Assembly (NCBI RefSeq): GCF_002119725.1
Contig: NZ_CP021109.1
Span: forward strand, 868,001 to 932,000
From: Bordetella genomosp. 9
GTDB lineage: Bacteria; Pseudomonadota; Gammaproteobacteria; Burkholderiales; Burkholderiaceae_B
Reading direction: 5' to 3'
Length of the DNA: 64,000 nucleotides
In this document: positions 43,100 to 51,032 of the stretch, one piece after another
Layout: each line of letters starts with the position of its first letter
How positions within the stretch are numbered: position 1 is the stretch's first letter
Translations under genes and position numbers: made by a program
The notes under the pieces: generated by a model
What the model saw: the letters and a program-made list of their open reading frames with translations, nothing else
What the model was told of the DNA's origin: nothing
The model's database searches: none

Positions 43100-44219
43100 G
43101 GTCGGCGACTCCTTGCGGAAGGGTGACGTGCGAGGCGGGCCAGTCCAAGGCCGGGCTCGCGGCGGCGCGGCGGCCAAGCTGACGCTGCGCCGCCCGCAGG
43201 ACCTGCTCCACCGAAACGTTCAGCGCGCAGGGATGGCCGATCGGACAGGACTCGTGGGCGCAGGGCCGGCAGGGCGGGTAATCGGCCAGGACGGTATGGC
43301 GCGCGCGGTCCAGAGGCGCCCAGCGGCGCGTGTCGCTGCCGCAGGCGACCACGACGCTGCGCGTACCGACGGCCGCCGCGATGTGCGAGACGCCCGTATC
43401 GTTGCAGACGATCAGGGGGGCGCGCGCCAGCAGCGCCGCCAGGCCGCCCAGCGACGTGCGGTCCGCCAGGTCGATGGCCGCGCCGCCGGCGGCCGCGGCA
43501 ACGCCCGCGGTGAGTTCGCGTTCCGCGGCGCTGCCGGTCACGGCAATGCGCCAGCCCTGGCTCGCCAGCGCGGCGGCCACGCGGCCGAAGCGCTCGGCGG
43601 GCCAGCGGCGCGAACGCAGGCGCGCGCCGGGATGGACGAAGACCGTGGCGGCCGGATCGAACCCGTAATCGCGCGCGACGCGGTCGGCTTCGGCCGCATC
43701 GGCGGCCGTCAGGGGCAGGTCCAGCGCATCATCGTCCACCGGCACGCCGAGAAAACGCATCAATGCCGTATAGCGAAGCGGTTCCGGCAAATCATCGGGC
43801 CACGGGAAAAGCCGTCCCGGCTGCGCCATCGCGGGATCGGGGACGAAACCCGCGTGCTGGCGCGCCCCCAGCGCGCGCACGATGGCCAGGGAAAGGCTGC
43901 CGCTGCCGTGCATTTGCAGGGCGAGATCGAAGCGGCGCGCGTGGGCTTCGCGGTAGAAGGCCGGCAGATCGCCGGGCCGCGCGGCCTGCTCGGGGAACGC
44001 CGGGATGCCGGGGAACAGCATCAGCTCGTCGATGTCCCGATGAAACCGCTGCACGAACGGCCGCGCGCTCTCGAGCCCGATCAGGGTGATGTGCGCGCCG
44101 GGGCAATGCCTGCGCAAGGCGCGCAGCGCCGGCACCGCGCAAAGCATGTCGCCCAGTTGCAGGGCCCGGAACACCGCAATGCGGCGCGGCGCGGGATGCC
44201 AAAGGCCGTCCGTCGTCAT
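43092..44219 (-). CDS. Glycosyltransferase family 9 (heptosyltransferase-like)
   Basis: 375 residues. GT9 hallmarks: AVFRALQLGDMLCAVPALRALRR at the N-terminus, VFVHPGARLRSRRWP and CNDTGVSHIAAAVGT. Heptosyltransferases I-III of LPS belong here and use ADP-heptose. A late CRPCAHESCPIGHPC cysteine cluster (four Cys) is also seen in many GT9 proteins. Cytoplasmic face of the inner membrane. Overlaps the GT2 gene upstream (ATGA). Confidence 0.88.
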   Translation of the reverse strand: MTTDGLWHPAPRRIAVFRALQLGDMLCAVPALRALRRHCPGAHITLIGLESARPFVQRFHRDIDELMLFPGIPAFPEQAARPGDLPAFYREAHARRFDLALQMHGSGSLSLAIVRALGARQHAGFVPDPAMAQPGRLFPWPDDLPEPLRYTALMRFLGVPVDDDALDLPLTAADAAEADRVARDYGFDPAATVFVHPGARLRSRRWPAERFGRVAAALASQGWRIAVTGSAAERELTAGVAAAAGGAAIDLADRTSLGGLAALLARAPLIVCNDTGVSHIAAAVGTRSVVVACGSDTRRWAPLDRARHTVLADYPPCRPCAHESCPIGHPCALNVSVEQVLRAAQRQLGRRAAASPALDWPASHVTLPQGVADHV

Positions 44220-45199
44220 GGGAACCCCGCCCGGTAACGCAGCGAGCCGACGACGCGCCAGAAGATCGACGCCGGCGGAATCGCCGCCGAGGTCATCACC
44301 ATCTCGGCGATGTGGTCCAGCGAGCGCCGCGTGCCCTTCAAGCGGCGCGCGCAGAACCACAGCGTCGCGGCCAGCCATGCCGCGCCGGCGATCGCGCCGG
44401 CTGTCGTTTGCCCGGCCGCAAAGGCTGCCAGGGCCGCCATCAGCAGCGCGGTGACCGACAAATAGAACCATGGCGGATGCGGCCGTATGCGCTCGCGATA
44501 GAGCCGCGGATGCTTTTTGTACAGCAGCGTGTCGTAGACGATCTTGCGCTGCATGCTCAGGCCCGCGCCGAAGCTGGCCGGCCGCACGGGATGAACGACG
44601 ATGGCCCGCGGCGCCTTGACGATGCGCATCCCGTGTTCGAGCAGGGAAAAGTGCAGGTCCGAATCCTCGCGCCACGCGAGCTGGAAACGCGGATCGAAGC
44701 CGCCCACGGTCTCCAGCGCCTGCCGGCGCACGAAAACATTGGCCGTGGCGAATTCGGCGTCTTGGAGGCGGCTGGCGTCCAGTTCGTAGTCCGTGGGATT
44801 GGGCGGCAGCGGCATCACGATACGGCCGGACAAGGCGTCCACGCCAGGCGTGAAAGCCGCCAGCCCTTCCGCCAGCCAGGCGGCATCGGGCACGGTGTCG
44901 TCGTCGGTGAAGGCGATCAGCGGCGCGCGCGCGTGGCGCCATCCCGCGTTGCGGGCGCCTGCGGGCCCCTGCGTCCCGGTCACGGGCAGGTAATGCACCG
45001 CGGGGCCATCGGCCGCCGGCGTCATCCTGCGCACGACGTCCCGGGCGGCGTCGCTCGGGCCGTCGTCGCACACGATGATCTCGTACTCCTGCGCGGGCAG
45101 GGTCTGGCGCAGCAGCGCGCCCAGGCAGCGTTCGAGCAGATCGGGACGGCGGTAGGTCGGCACCACCACCGAGATGCGAGGCAAATCTTCTGCGCTCAT
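44216..45199 (-). CDS. Glycosyltransferase family 2 with C-terminal membrane helices
   Basis: 327 residues: GT-A domain (ISVVVPTYRRPDLLERCL, IIVCDDGPSD, AFTDDDTVPDAAW, WREDSDLHFSLLEHGMR), then two hydrophobic helices (about 246-285) that should anchor it in the inner membrane. Likely transfers a sugar onto a lipid-linked acceptor. Follows the carbamoyltransferase gene after 28 bp. Confidence 0.9.
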   Translation of the reverse strand: MSAEDLPRISVVVPTYRRPDLLERCLGALLRQTLPAQEYEIIVCDDGPSDAARDVVRRMTPAADGPAVHYLPVTGTQGPAGARNAGWRHARAPLIAFTDDDTVPDAAWLAEGLAAFTPGVDALSGRIVMPLPPNPTDYELDASRLQDAEFATANVFVRRQALETVGGFDPRFQLAWREDSDLHFSLLEHGMRIVKAPRAIVVHPVRPASFGAGLSMQRKIVYDTLLYKKHPRLYRERIRPHPPWFYLSVTALLMAALAAFAAGQTTAGAIAGAAWLAATLWFCARRLKGTRRSLDHIAEMVMTSAAIPPASIFWRVVGSLRYRAGFP

Positions 45200-45227
45200 C
45201 GGGGCTCCTTTGCTTTTCGCCGCAACG

Positions 45228-46967
45228 TCAAACCGGTTTTTCCACCAGATAGCTGCCGATCACCAGCGCATCCAGCGGCGAGGTCCAGAACGATTCCAGC
45301 GCATCGCGGGGCGTGCACACCACCGGCTCGCCGCGCGTGTTGAAGGAGGTGTTCACCAGCACCGGCACGCCGGTGCGGCGCTCGAAGGCGGCCAGCAGGT
45401 CGTAATACAGGGCGTGCTGGTCGCGCCGCACGGTCTGCACGCGCGCCGTGCCGTCGATGTGGCGGACGGCGGGAATCTGTTTGGCCCGATGCGGCAGTAC
45501 GTCGTACACGAACAGCATGAAGGGGGCGCAGATGCCGGACTTGCCGCGGGCGTCGAACCATTCGTGCGCGCGTTCTTCCATCACGACCGGCGCCACCGGC
45601 CGGAAGTCCTCGCGGTCCTTCAGACCGTTGAGCCGAGCCTGCATCGCGCTGTCCAGGGGCGAGGCCAGGATGGAACGCGCACCGAGCGCGCGAGGACCGA
45701 ATTCCATGCGGCCCTGGAACCAGCCCAGCACCTTTTCCTGCGCCAGCAGCTCGGCCGCGGCTTCGGCCACGTTATCCAGGCGCCGGTAGGCCAGGTGGGA
45801 ACGGTCCAGGAAGCGTTCGATCTCTTCGTCCGCGTACTCCGGTCCCAGATAGGCATGCTGCATGGTCCAGCGGCGCCCGGCGCGTTCGCGCCGTTCGTAA
45901 TCGACCCACAGCGCCGCGCCCAGCGACGTGCCGGCATCGCCGGCGGCCGGCTGCACCCATACCGATTCGAAAGGCCCGTTGGCGGCGATGTGCGCGTTCA
46001 TCACGCAATTCAGCGCGACGCCGCCGGCCATGCTCAGGTCGCGGGCGCCGGTCTGCTCGTGCAGCCAGCGCGCCATATGCAGCGCGGTTTCCTCCAGCAC
46101 CTTCTGCAGCGAATGCGCAATGTTCATGTGGCGCTGCTCGAAGGGCGCGCCGCGCTTGCGCGCCGGACCGAAGCGCGCGACCAGGTTGACCGGTTCGATG
46201 GTGTAGCCGCCTTCCTTGTCCAACCGCACGATCTCGCGGAAAACGTCGACGTACTCGGGCTTGCCGTAGGAAGCCAGCGCCATCACCTTGTATTCGTCGG
46301 ACGACCGCAGAAAACCCAGGTACTGCGTCACGTCTTCGTACAGCAGGCCAAGCGAATGGGGCAGGTCGATCTGGCGCAGGCGCCGGTAGCGGCCGTTGGC
46401 GAAGTGGCCATAGCTCGTGGTGGCCCGCTCGCCGCGCCCGTCCATCGTAAGCACCGCGCATTCGTCGCACGGCGCGGCCAGGAAGGCGCTGGCTTCGTGG
46501 GAAAGATGGTGCTCGACGAACTGCCAGCGTTGCAGCAACTGTTCCAGGCTCAGGCCTTCGAACCGTTCACGCAGGTGATGCGGCGCGCCGCCGATCAACT
46601 GGCGCGGGGCGTTGACGATGTACGACAGGAACAGCGGATCCCAGGGCGACTCGCCGTTGGGACCGCGCGGCTGGCGCGAAGGCTCCAGCGGCAGCGTGAT
46701 GGTTTCCGGCAGCGAGCCGCCGCCGGCGAGCAGCGACGGGTCGAAGGAGTACGCGACATGGTCCACGTCGTACAGCGAGATGCCGGCGTGGCCCAGGCAG
46801 TAGTCGATCGCGTGATAGGGCAGTTGCCAGGTGCTGAAGGGCACCGGCCGTTTGCCGTGCTTGATCCGCGTGAAGCGTTCCTCCTCGGCGGCGGCAATCA
46901 CTTCGCCGTCGCGCACGAGCGTGGCGGAACAATCGTGGAATGCGGCGTTGATACCCAATGTGTACAT
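45228..46967 (-). CDS. Carbamoyltransferase, NodU/CmcH family
   Basis: 579 residues. N-terminal ASKHA-type domain with LGINAAFHDCSATLVRDGEV, AEEERFTRIKHGK and the metal/His block VEHHLSHEASAF; C-terminal half with GRMEFGPRALGARSILA (a family signature), RVQTVRR and NTSFNTRGEPVVCTPRDAL. Such enzymes use carbamoyl phosphate and ATP to O-carbamoylate sugars (nodulation factors, antibiotics). Here it would carbamoylate a sugar of the operon's product. AAGGA sits before the ATG; 87 bp gap from the upstream GT9 gene. The carB/carA supply is not local. Confidence 0.92.
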   Translation of the reverse strand: MYTLGINAAFHDCSATLVRDGEVIAAAEEERFTRIKHGKRPVPFSTWQLPYHAIDYCLGHAGISLYDVDHVAYSFDPSLLAGGGSLPETITLPLEPSRQPRGPNGESPWDPLFLSYIVNAPRQLIGGAPHHLRERFEGLSLEQLLQRWQFVEHHLSHEASAFLAAPCDECAVLTMDGRGERATTSYGHFANGRYRRLRQIDLPHSLGLLYEDVTQYLGFLRSSDEYKVMALASYGKPEYVDVFREIVRLDKEGGYTIEPVNLVARFGPARKRGAPFEQRHMNIAHSLQKVLEETALHMARWLHEQTGARDLSMAGGVALNCVMNAHIAANGPFESVWVQPAAGDAGTSLGAALWVDYERRERAGRRWTMQHAYLGPEYADEEIERFLDRSHLAYRRLDNVAEAAAELLAQEKVLGWFQGRMEFGPRALGARSILASPLDSAMQARLNGLKDREDFRPVAPVVMEERAHEWFDARGKSGICAPFMLFVYDVLPHRAKQIPAVRHIDGTARVQTVRRDQHALYYDLLAAFERRTGVPVLVNTSFNTRGEPVVCTPRDALESFWTSPLDALVIGSYLVEKPV

Positions 46968-47054
46968 GGCGTTATCCTTCTGATGCGACAGGCGGTGGTG
47001 CATCGCCGGGCGGGCGATTCGAAAACGGTCGCGGTGCGGGGCCGGCGTGCGGCC

Positions 47055-48224
47055 CTACGCCGCTGCGATCATCGTCGGCGGACGCGCGCGGGCGTGTCCT
47101 TCCAGCAGCTCGAAAGCCGCTTGCGCCACGCGCCACGGCGCGACGGCGCTCAGACAGGCGTGATGGCCCTCCGGGCAGACGCTGCGATAGCAGTATTTGC
47201 ATGGCACATCGCGATACAGCAGGCGGTGCGGAACCTGCCACGGCGTGTGCTGGGGGTTGGTCAGGGCGTACAGATCGACCACGGGCGTGCCCAGGGCGGC
47301 GGCCATGTGCACCGGCCCCGAGTTGTTCGATATCAGAACGCCGGCGCGTTCGATCAGCGCGCCCAGTTGGCCCAGCGTCAGCTTGCCCGCCAGATTCACG
47401 AGCTTGTGCGGCTCGGCGCTGCGATCGACCACGTCCTGCACCAGGCTGCGCTCGTCGGATGAGCCAGTCAGCACCACGCACTCGCCCGCGCCGGCAACCA
47501 TGTCGATGGCCTGCGCGAACAGCACGGCCGGATAGCGGCGCGATTCCGCCGTGGCGCCGCAATGCGCCAGCACCCAGTTCTCGTGCGGCGACACCCCGTG
47601 CGCCCGCAGCACATCGTCCAGCGCCTGGTGGTCCGCGGGCGTGGTCCGGAACGACAGGCGGGTGTCGTCCGCGCGCGCGCCGATCGTGGCGACCAGGTCG
47701 AGCTGCCGCTGCACCTCGTGCCGCGCCTGCGGCAGCGGCTCGATTTCTTTCACCCAATCGGTGATCAGGTGATAGGGGTTCTCGCGGCTGTACGCCAGCA
47801 CGCGGGGGATACCGGCGGCGAAGCAGGTCAGGGCGGCGGGCAGCGCGCTCTGGCTGTAGACGGTGAAGATCACCGCCGCGTCAAAGCGCGCTGCGCGCAA
47901 CCTGTCCAGCGTGTCGCGATAGGCGTCCGGCGTGCTTGCGGCGTTCTTCACCCATGCCGCTTCGTACGTAATCACCTCGTCGATTTCCGGGATGTGGCGC
48001 GCCACCGCGGCGCCGGAGCGCGACGCCAGCAAGGTCAGCCGGCGCGTGGGCCGCACGGCCTTCAGCGCGCGCAGCGCCGGCGTCGTCATGAGTACGTCGC
48101 CCATGTTGTCCAGGCGCACGCACAACACGTTGTCGGCGTGCTCCCAACCGGCGCCGCCCTGCGGCGCGGCCGCGGACGTTGCAGTCGGCGCGCTGCCCGT
48201 GGCATCCGCGATACGCACGCTCAT
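47055..48224 (-). CDS. Glycosyltransferase family 9 (heptosyltransferase-like)
   Basis: 389 residues. GT9: VLCVRLDNMGDVLMTTPALRALKA, LAHCGATAESRRYP and SNNSGPVHMAAALGTPVVDLYA. Carries the same type of C-terminal Cys cluster (PCKYCYRSVCPEGHHAC) as the other GT9 of the operon; the two are only distantly similar otherwise. GGGAGG is 6 nt before the ATG, which overlaps the HAD stop. Confidence 0.9.
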   Translation of the reverse strand: MSVRIADATGSAPTATSAAAPQGGAGWEHADNVLCVRLDNMGDVLMTTPALRALKAVRPTRRLTLLASRSGAAVARHIPEIDEVITYEAAWVKNAASTPDAYRDTLDRLRAARFDAAVIFTVYSQSALPAALTCFAAGIPRVLAYSRENPYHLITDWVKEIEPLPQARHEVQRQLDLVATIGARADDTRLSFRTTPADHQALDDVLRAHGVSPHENWVLAHCGATAESRRYPAVLFAQAIDMVAGAGECVVLTGSSDERSLVQDVVDRSAEPHKLVNLAGKLTLGQLGALIERAGVLISNNSGPVHMAAALGTPVVDLYALTNPQHTPWQVPHRLLYRDVPCKYCYRSVCPEGHHACLSAVAPWRVAQAAFELLEGHARARPPTMIAAA

Positions 48225-48817
48225 GCCGCCTCCCTTCCGCTCGTGCGGGCCGGAGGCAGCGCACGCGCGATCACGCGCGCGGCGGCGTAGAGATCGGCCG
48301 CCATATCGGTGGGCGTGCGGAAGGCCCCACGCAGCCACTCGGTTTCGTTGCCGTTCACCAGCAGCAGCGTGCGGCAGCCCGCGCGTGTGCCGGCTTCCAC
48401 GTCGTCCAGGATGTCGCCCACGAACCAGGAGCTGCGCAGATCGATGCCGTGTTCGCTCGCGGCCCGCGTCAGCAGGCCCGGCATGGGCTTGCGGCACAGG
48501 CAGGACAGCGCGTACTCGGGGCGCTTGCCCTGCGGATGATGCGGGCAGTAGTAGAACCCGGACAGGCGCGCGCCTTCGCGTTCGAACATGGCGGACAGCC
48601 GTTCCCGCACGGCCGCCAGCGCCGGCTCCTCGAAGCGCCCCAGCGCGACGCCGGGCTGGTTGCTGATGACGATCAGCGGATGGCCGAGCCGTCCCAGCAG
48701 CGCGACGGCGGCGCGGGCGCCAGGCGCCCATGCCATGCGGTCCGGATCGACGTTATAGGGCACGTCCTCGAGCAGCGTGCCGTCCTTGTCCAGGAATATC
48801 GCGGGCTTCAGGGCCAT
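48221..48817 (-). CDS. HAD-IIIA phosphatase, GmhB-like
   Basis: 198 residues. HAD motifs: FLDKDGTLLEDVPYN (nucleophile Asp), VISNQPGVALG (Ser/Thr) and CRKPMPGLL (Lys) with GDILDDVEAG (acidic pair); the CPHHPQG...CLCRKP zinc-binding cysteines/histidines are the mark of D-glycero-D-manno-heptose-1,7-bisphosphate 7-phosphatase (GmhB). This would make heptose-1-phosphate for ADP- or GDP-heptose and fits with the two heptosyltransferase-type GT9 genes. Overlaps the SDR gene by 10 bp. Confidence 0.88.
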   Translation of the reverse strand: MALKPAIFLDKDGTLLEDVPYNVDPDRMAWAPGARAAVALLGRLGHPLIVISNQPGVALGRFEEPALAAVRERLSAMFEREGARLSGFYYCPHHPQGKRPEYALSCLCRKPMPGLLTRAASEHGIDLRSSWFVGDILDDVEAGTRAGCRTLLLVNGNETEWLRGAFRTPTDMAADLYAAARVIARALPPARTSGREAA

Positions 48818-49536
48818 GAGGTCTCTCGCATGGGCAGCACCATCACTTCCGGAATGACGGTCTCGTCGGGCTGCGTCAGCACGAAGCGGACGGCGCGCGC
48901 CACGTTGGCGGGATCCTGGAGATTGCTGGCGTCGATGTCGGGGAATCGTTCCAGCAGAAAGGGCGTGCGCATGCCGCCGGACAGCACCGCGGACACCTTG
49001 ATGCCCTGCGGCCGCAGCTCGGCGTGCAAAGCATGCGACAGCCCCATCAGGCCCCACTTGGTGGCGTGGTACACGGCGGCGTTGGGCCAGGCGCGGCGCG
49101 CGGCCGTGGAGGCGATGTTCACGATGTGGCTGCCCTTGCCCAGGTAGGGCAGCGCCAGCTTGGACATCAGGAAGGGCCCCGTCAGGTTGGTGCGCACCAC
49201 GCGGTCCCAATCGGCCGTGCTGATTTCCGAGATCGGCGCGGTGACATCGACGCCGGCATTGTTGATGACGGCGTCGAGCTTGCCGTACTTGTCCACGACC
49301 TGGCGCAGCACCTGGCCGGCCTGCGTTTCATCGCCCACGTCCAGGGCCACGGCCAGGCCCAGTTCGGCCGGCAGGCTTTCGGCGACCTTGCGGGCGGCGG
49401 CTTCGTTGCGGTCGGCCACCACGACGCGCGCGCCGTCGTTGGCCAGCAATTCGCATATCGCCTTGCCCAATCCGCTCCCGCCGCCGGTCACGATGACGAC
49501 GCGGCCGGACAGCGTGGAAGTATCGATGTCATGCAT
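48808..49536 (-). CDS. SDR-family oxidoreductase
   Basis: 242-residue classical SDR: TGGGSGLGKAICE (nucleotide loop), NNAGVDV, catalytic Ser in NIASTAARRAW, YHATK Tyr/Lys. Probably reduces or epimerises a sugar or sugar-nucleotide intermediate; several substrates are possible. It lies between GT4 and the HAD phosphatase in the glycan operon. Confidence 0.88.
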   Translation of the reverse strand: MHDIDTSTLSGRVVIVTGGGSGLGKAICELLANDGARVVVADRNEAAARKVAESLPAELGLAVALDVGDETQAGQVLRQVVDKYGKLDAVINNAGVDVTAPISEISTADWDRVVRTNLTGPFLMSKLALPYLGKGSHIVNIASTAARRAWPNAAVYHATKWGLMGLSHALHAELRPQGIKVSAVLSGGMRTPFLLERFPDIDASNLQDPANVARAVRFVLTQPDETVIPEVMVLPMRETSWP

Positions 49537-49547
49537 TCAAGCTTCTC

Positions 49548-50834
49548 CTAGGCGATGGCGCGCGCGGCATCGGCCGGCGCGTGAGCGGCGGCCGGCAGGG
49601 CTGCCGGCGCCATGATTTCGTCGAAGACGTTCAGCAGGTCCAGGCTGACGCGTTCCCATGTGAAGTGCCTGCGGGCCCGCCGCATGCCGGCCTCGCCCAT
49701 GCGATGGCGCAGCAGGCTGTCGCGCGCCAGCATGGCCAAACGCTCGGCGAGCGCATCGGGATCCTTGGGCGGCACCAGCCATCCCGTTTCGCCGTGGCGC
49801 ACCGAATGACGGATGCCGCCGGTATCGGAGCCGATGACGGGCCGCCCGCAGGCCATGGCTTCCACCGGTGTGATGCCGAAGGGTTCGTACCACGGCGTGG
49901 TGACGAAGACGTCGCTGGCGCAGTAGTAGGCCCGCAGTTGCAGGCGGTCGCGGCGGCCGGTGAATTCGACGTGCGGCAGCACGCCTTCGTCGCGGGCGAT
50001 GGCGCGCAGGCGCGCGAGTTCCGGCGTGGCCTGCTCGCACGGCTCGCGGCTGTTGCCGCCGACGACGCACAGCCGCGCGTCGATGCCATGCACGCGGCGC
50101 AGCCGGCCCAAGGCGCGGATCACGTTGTCCACGCCCTTGCGCGGCACCATGCGGCCCAGCTGCAGCACCGTGAACCGGTTGTCGTTCCAGCCCAGCTCTG
50201 CGCGCGCGCCGGCGCGGTCCATGGGCCGCATTTCCGCGGGGTCATAGCCGCACGGCACGATGGAGATGCGGCGCGGATCGGCGCCGTAAAGCTCCATCAG
50301 GTCCTGCCTGTCCTGCGGGCATTCGGCGATGATGCGGTCGGCCCGCGCGATGACGTCATCCTCGATATCGAAACGGCTCTCGGGGAACAGGTCGGCTTCC
50401 TTCTGGAACTTGCGGCGCACCCGCCCCAGCGCATGGAAAGTGACGGCGAACGGAATGCCGCAGGCGCGCGCCGCCGGCATGGCCGCCATGGCCGACATGA
50501 AGAAGTTGGCGTGCACGATGTCGTAGGCTTCGCGCTGGCTGGCGAAGTAGCGCGTGAGGAAGTCTTCGAAGGCGCCCATGTAGGGCAGCAGCTCTTCCTT
50601 CGGAATCTGGCGGGCGGGTCCCGCCGGAACGTGGATGACCCGCACGTTGTCCCGCCATTCCATTTCGCGCGGCAGGAAAGGGCTGTCGGCCCGGGTGAAC
50701 ACGTCCACTTGATGGCCGAGGCGGCCGAAGTGGCGGGCGATCTGCGCGACGTAAATGTTCTGCCCGCCGCTGTCCACGCTTCCCGCCAGGGCCAGTGGCG
50801 ATGCATGTTCACTGACGATTGCGATTTTCCGCAT
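49548..50834 (-). CDS. Glycosyltransferase, GT4 family (first gene of glycan operon)
   Basis: 428 residues of GT-B fold. N-terminal SEHASPLALAGSVDSGGQNIYVAQIARHFGRLGHQVDVFTR matches the sucrose-phosphate-synthase/MshA-like GT4 group (GGQNVY loop); C-terminal PWYEPFGITPVEAMACGRPVIGSDTGGIRHSV is the E-x7-E donor site. Probably starts assembly of the glycoconjugate. Its ribosome-binding site may be sequestered by an upstream complementary sequence. Confidence 0.9.
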   Translation of the reverse strand: MRKIAIVSEHASPLALAGSVDSGGQNIYVAQIARHFGRLGHQVDVFTRADSPFLPREMEWRDNVRVIHVPAGPARQIPKEELLPYMGAFEDFLTRYFASQREAYDIVHANFFMSAMAAMPAARACGIPFAVTFHALGRVRRKFQKEADLFPESRFDIEDDVIARADRIIAECPQDRQDLMELYGADPRRISIVPCGYDPAEMRPMDRAGARAELGWNDNRFTVLQLGRMVPRKGVDNVIRALGRLRRVHGIDARLCVVGGNSREPCEQATPELARLRAIARDEGVLPHVEFTGRRDRLQLRAYYCASDVFVTTPWYEPFGITPVEAMACGRPVIGSDTGGIRHSVRHGETGWLVPPKDPDALAERLAMLARDSLLRHRMGEAGMRRARRHFTWERVSLDLLNVFDEIMAPAALPAAAHAPADAARAIA

Positions 50835-50838
50835 GATT

Positions 50839-50882
50839 GTTCTCCGTGCCGGGTGAGTTATCGCGCTGCTCTGCCGGAGAAC
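50839..50882 (-). promoter_or_regulatory. Possible RBS-sequestering stem before the GT4 gene
   Basis: In the minus-strand transcript an 8-nt GTTCTCCG (complement of 50875-50882) can pair with CGGAGAAC, the Shine-Dalgarno of the GT4 gene (complement of 50839-50846), across a 28-nt loop. Perfect pairing but no further extension. Confidence 0.35.
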
Positions 50883-51032
50883 CCTTCGGTCTCTCGCGTC
50901 TTGCCCTGCGCGTCGTTCGTAATGCCCTCCTTGCTCGGGCGCCCCGGTAGGGCAAACGGCGTGCCACGCGGCGGCGCGCTTTGTAACGGTTCTCGGGATG
51001 CGCGTTTACCCGCGGTGTTTCACCGGTACGGA

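Noticed and set aside
45174..47462. 762-codon plus-strand open frame opposite the carbamoyltransferase
   Set aside because: Antisense shadow of a strongly conserved gene; no domain or ribosome-binding site.
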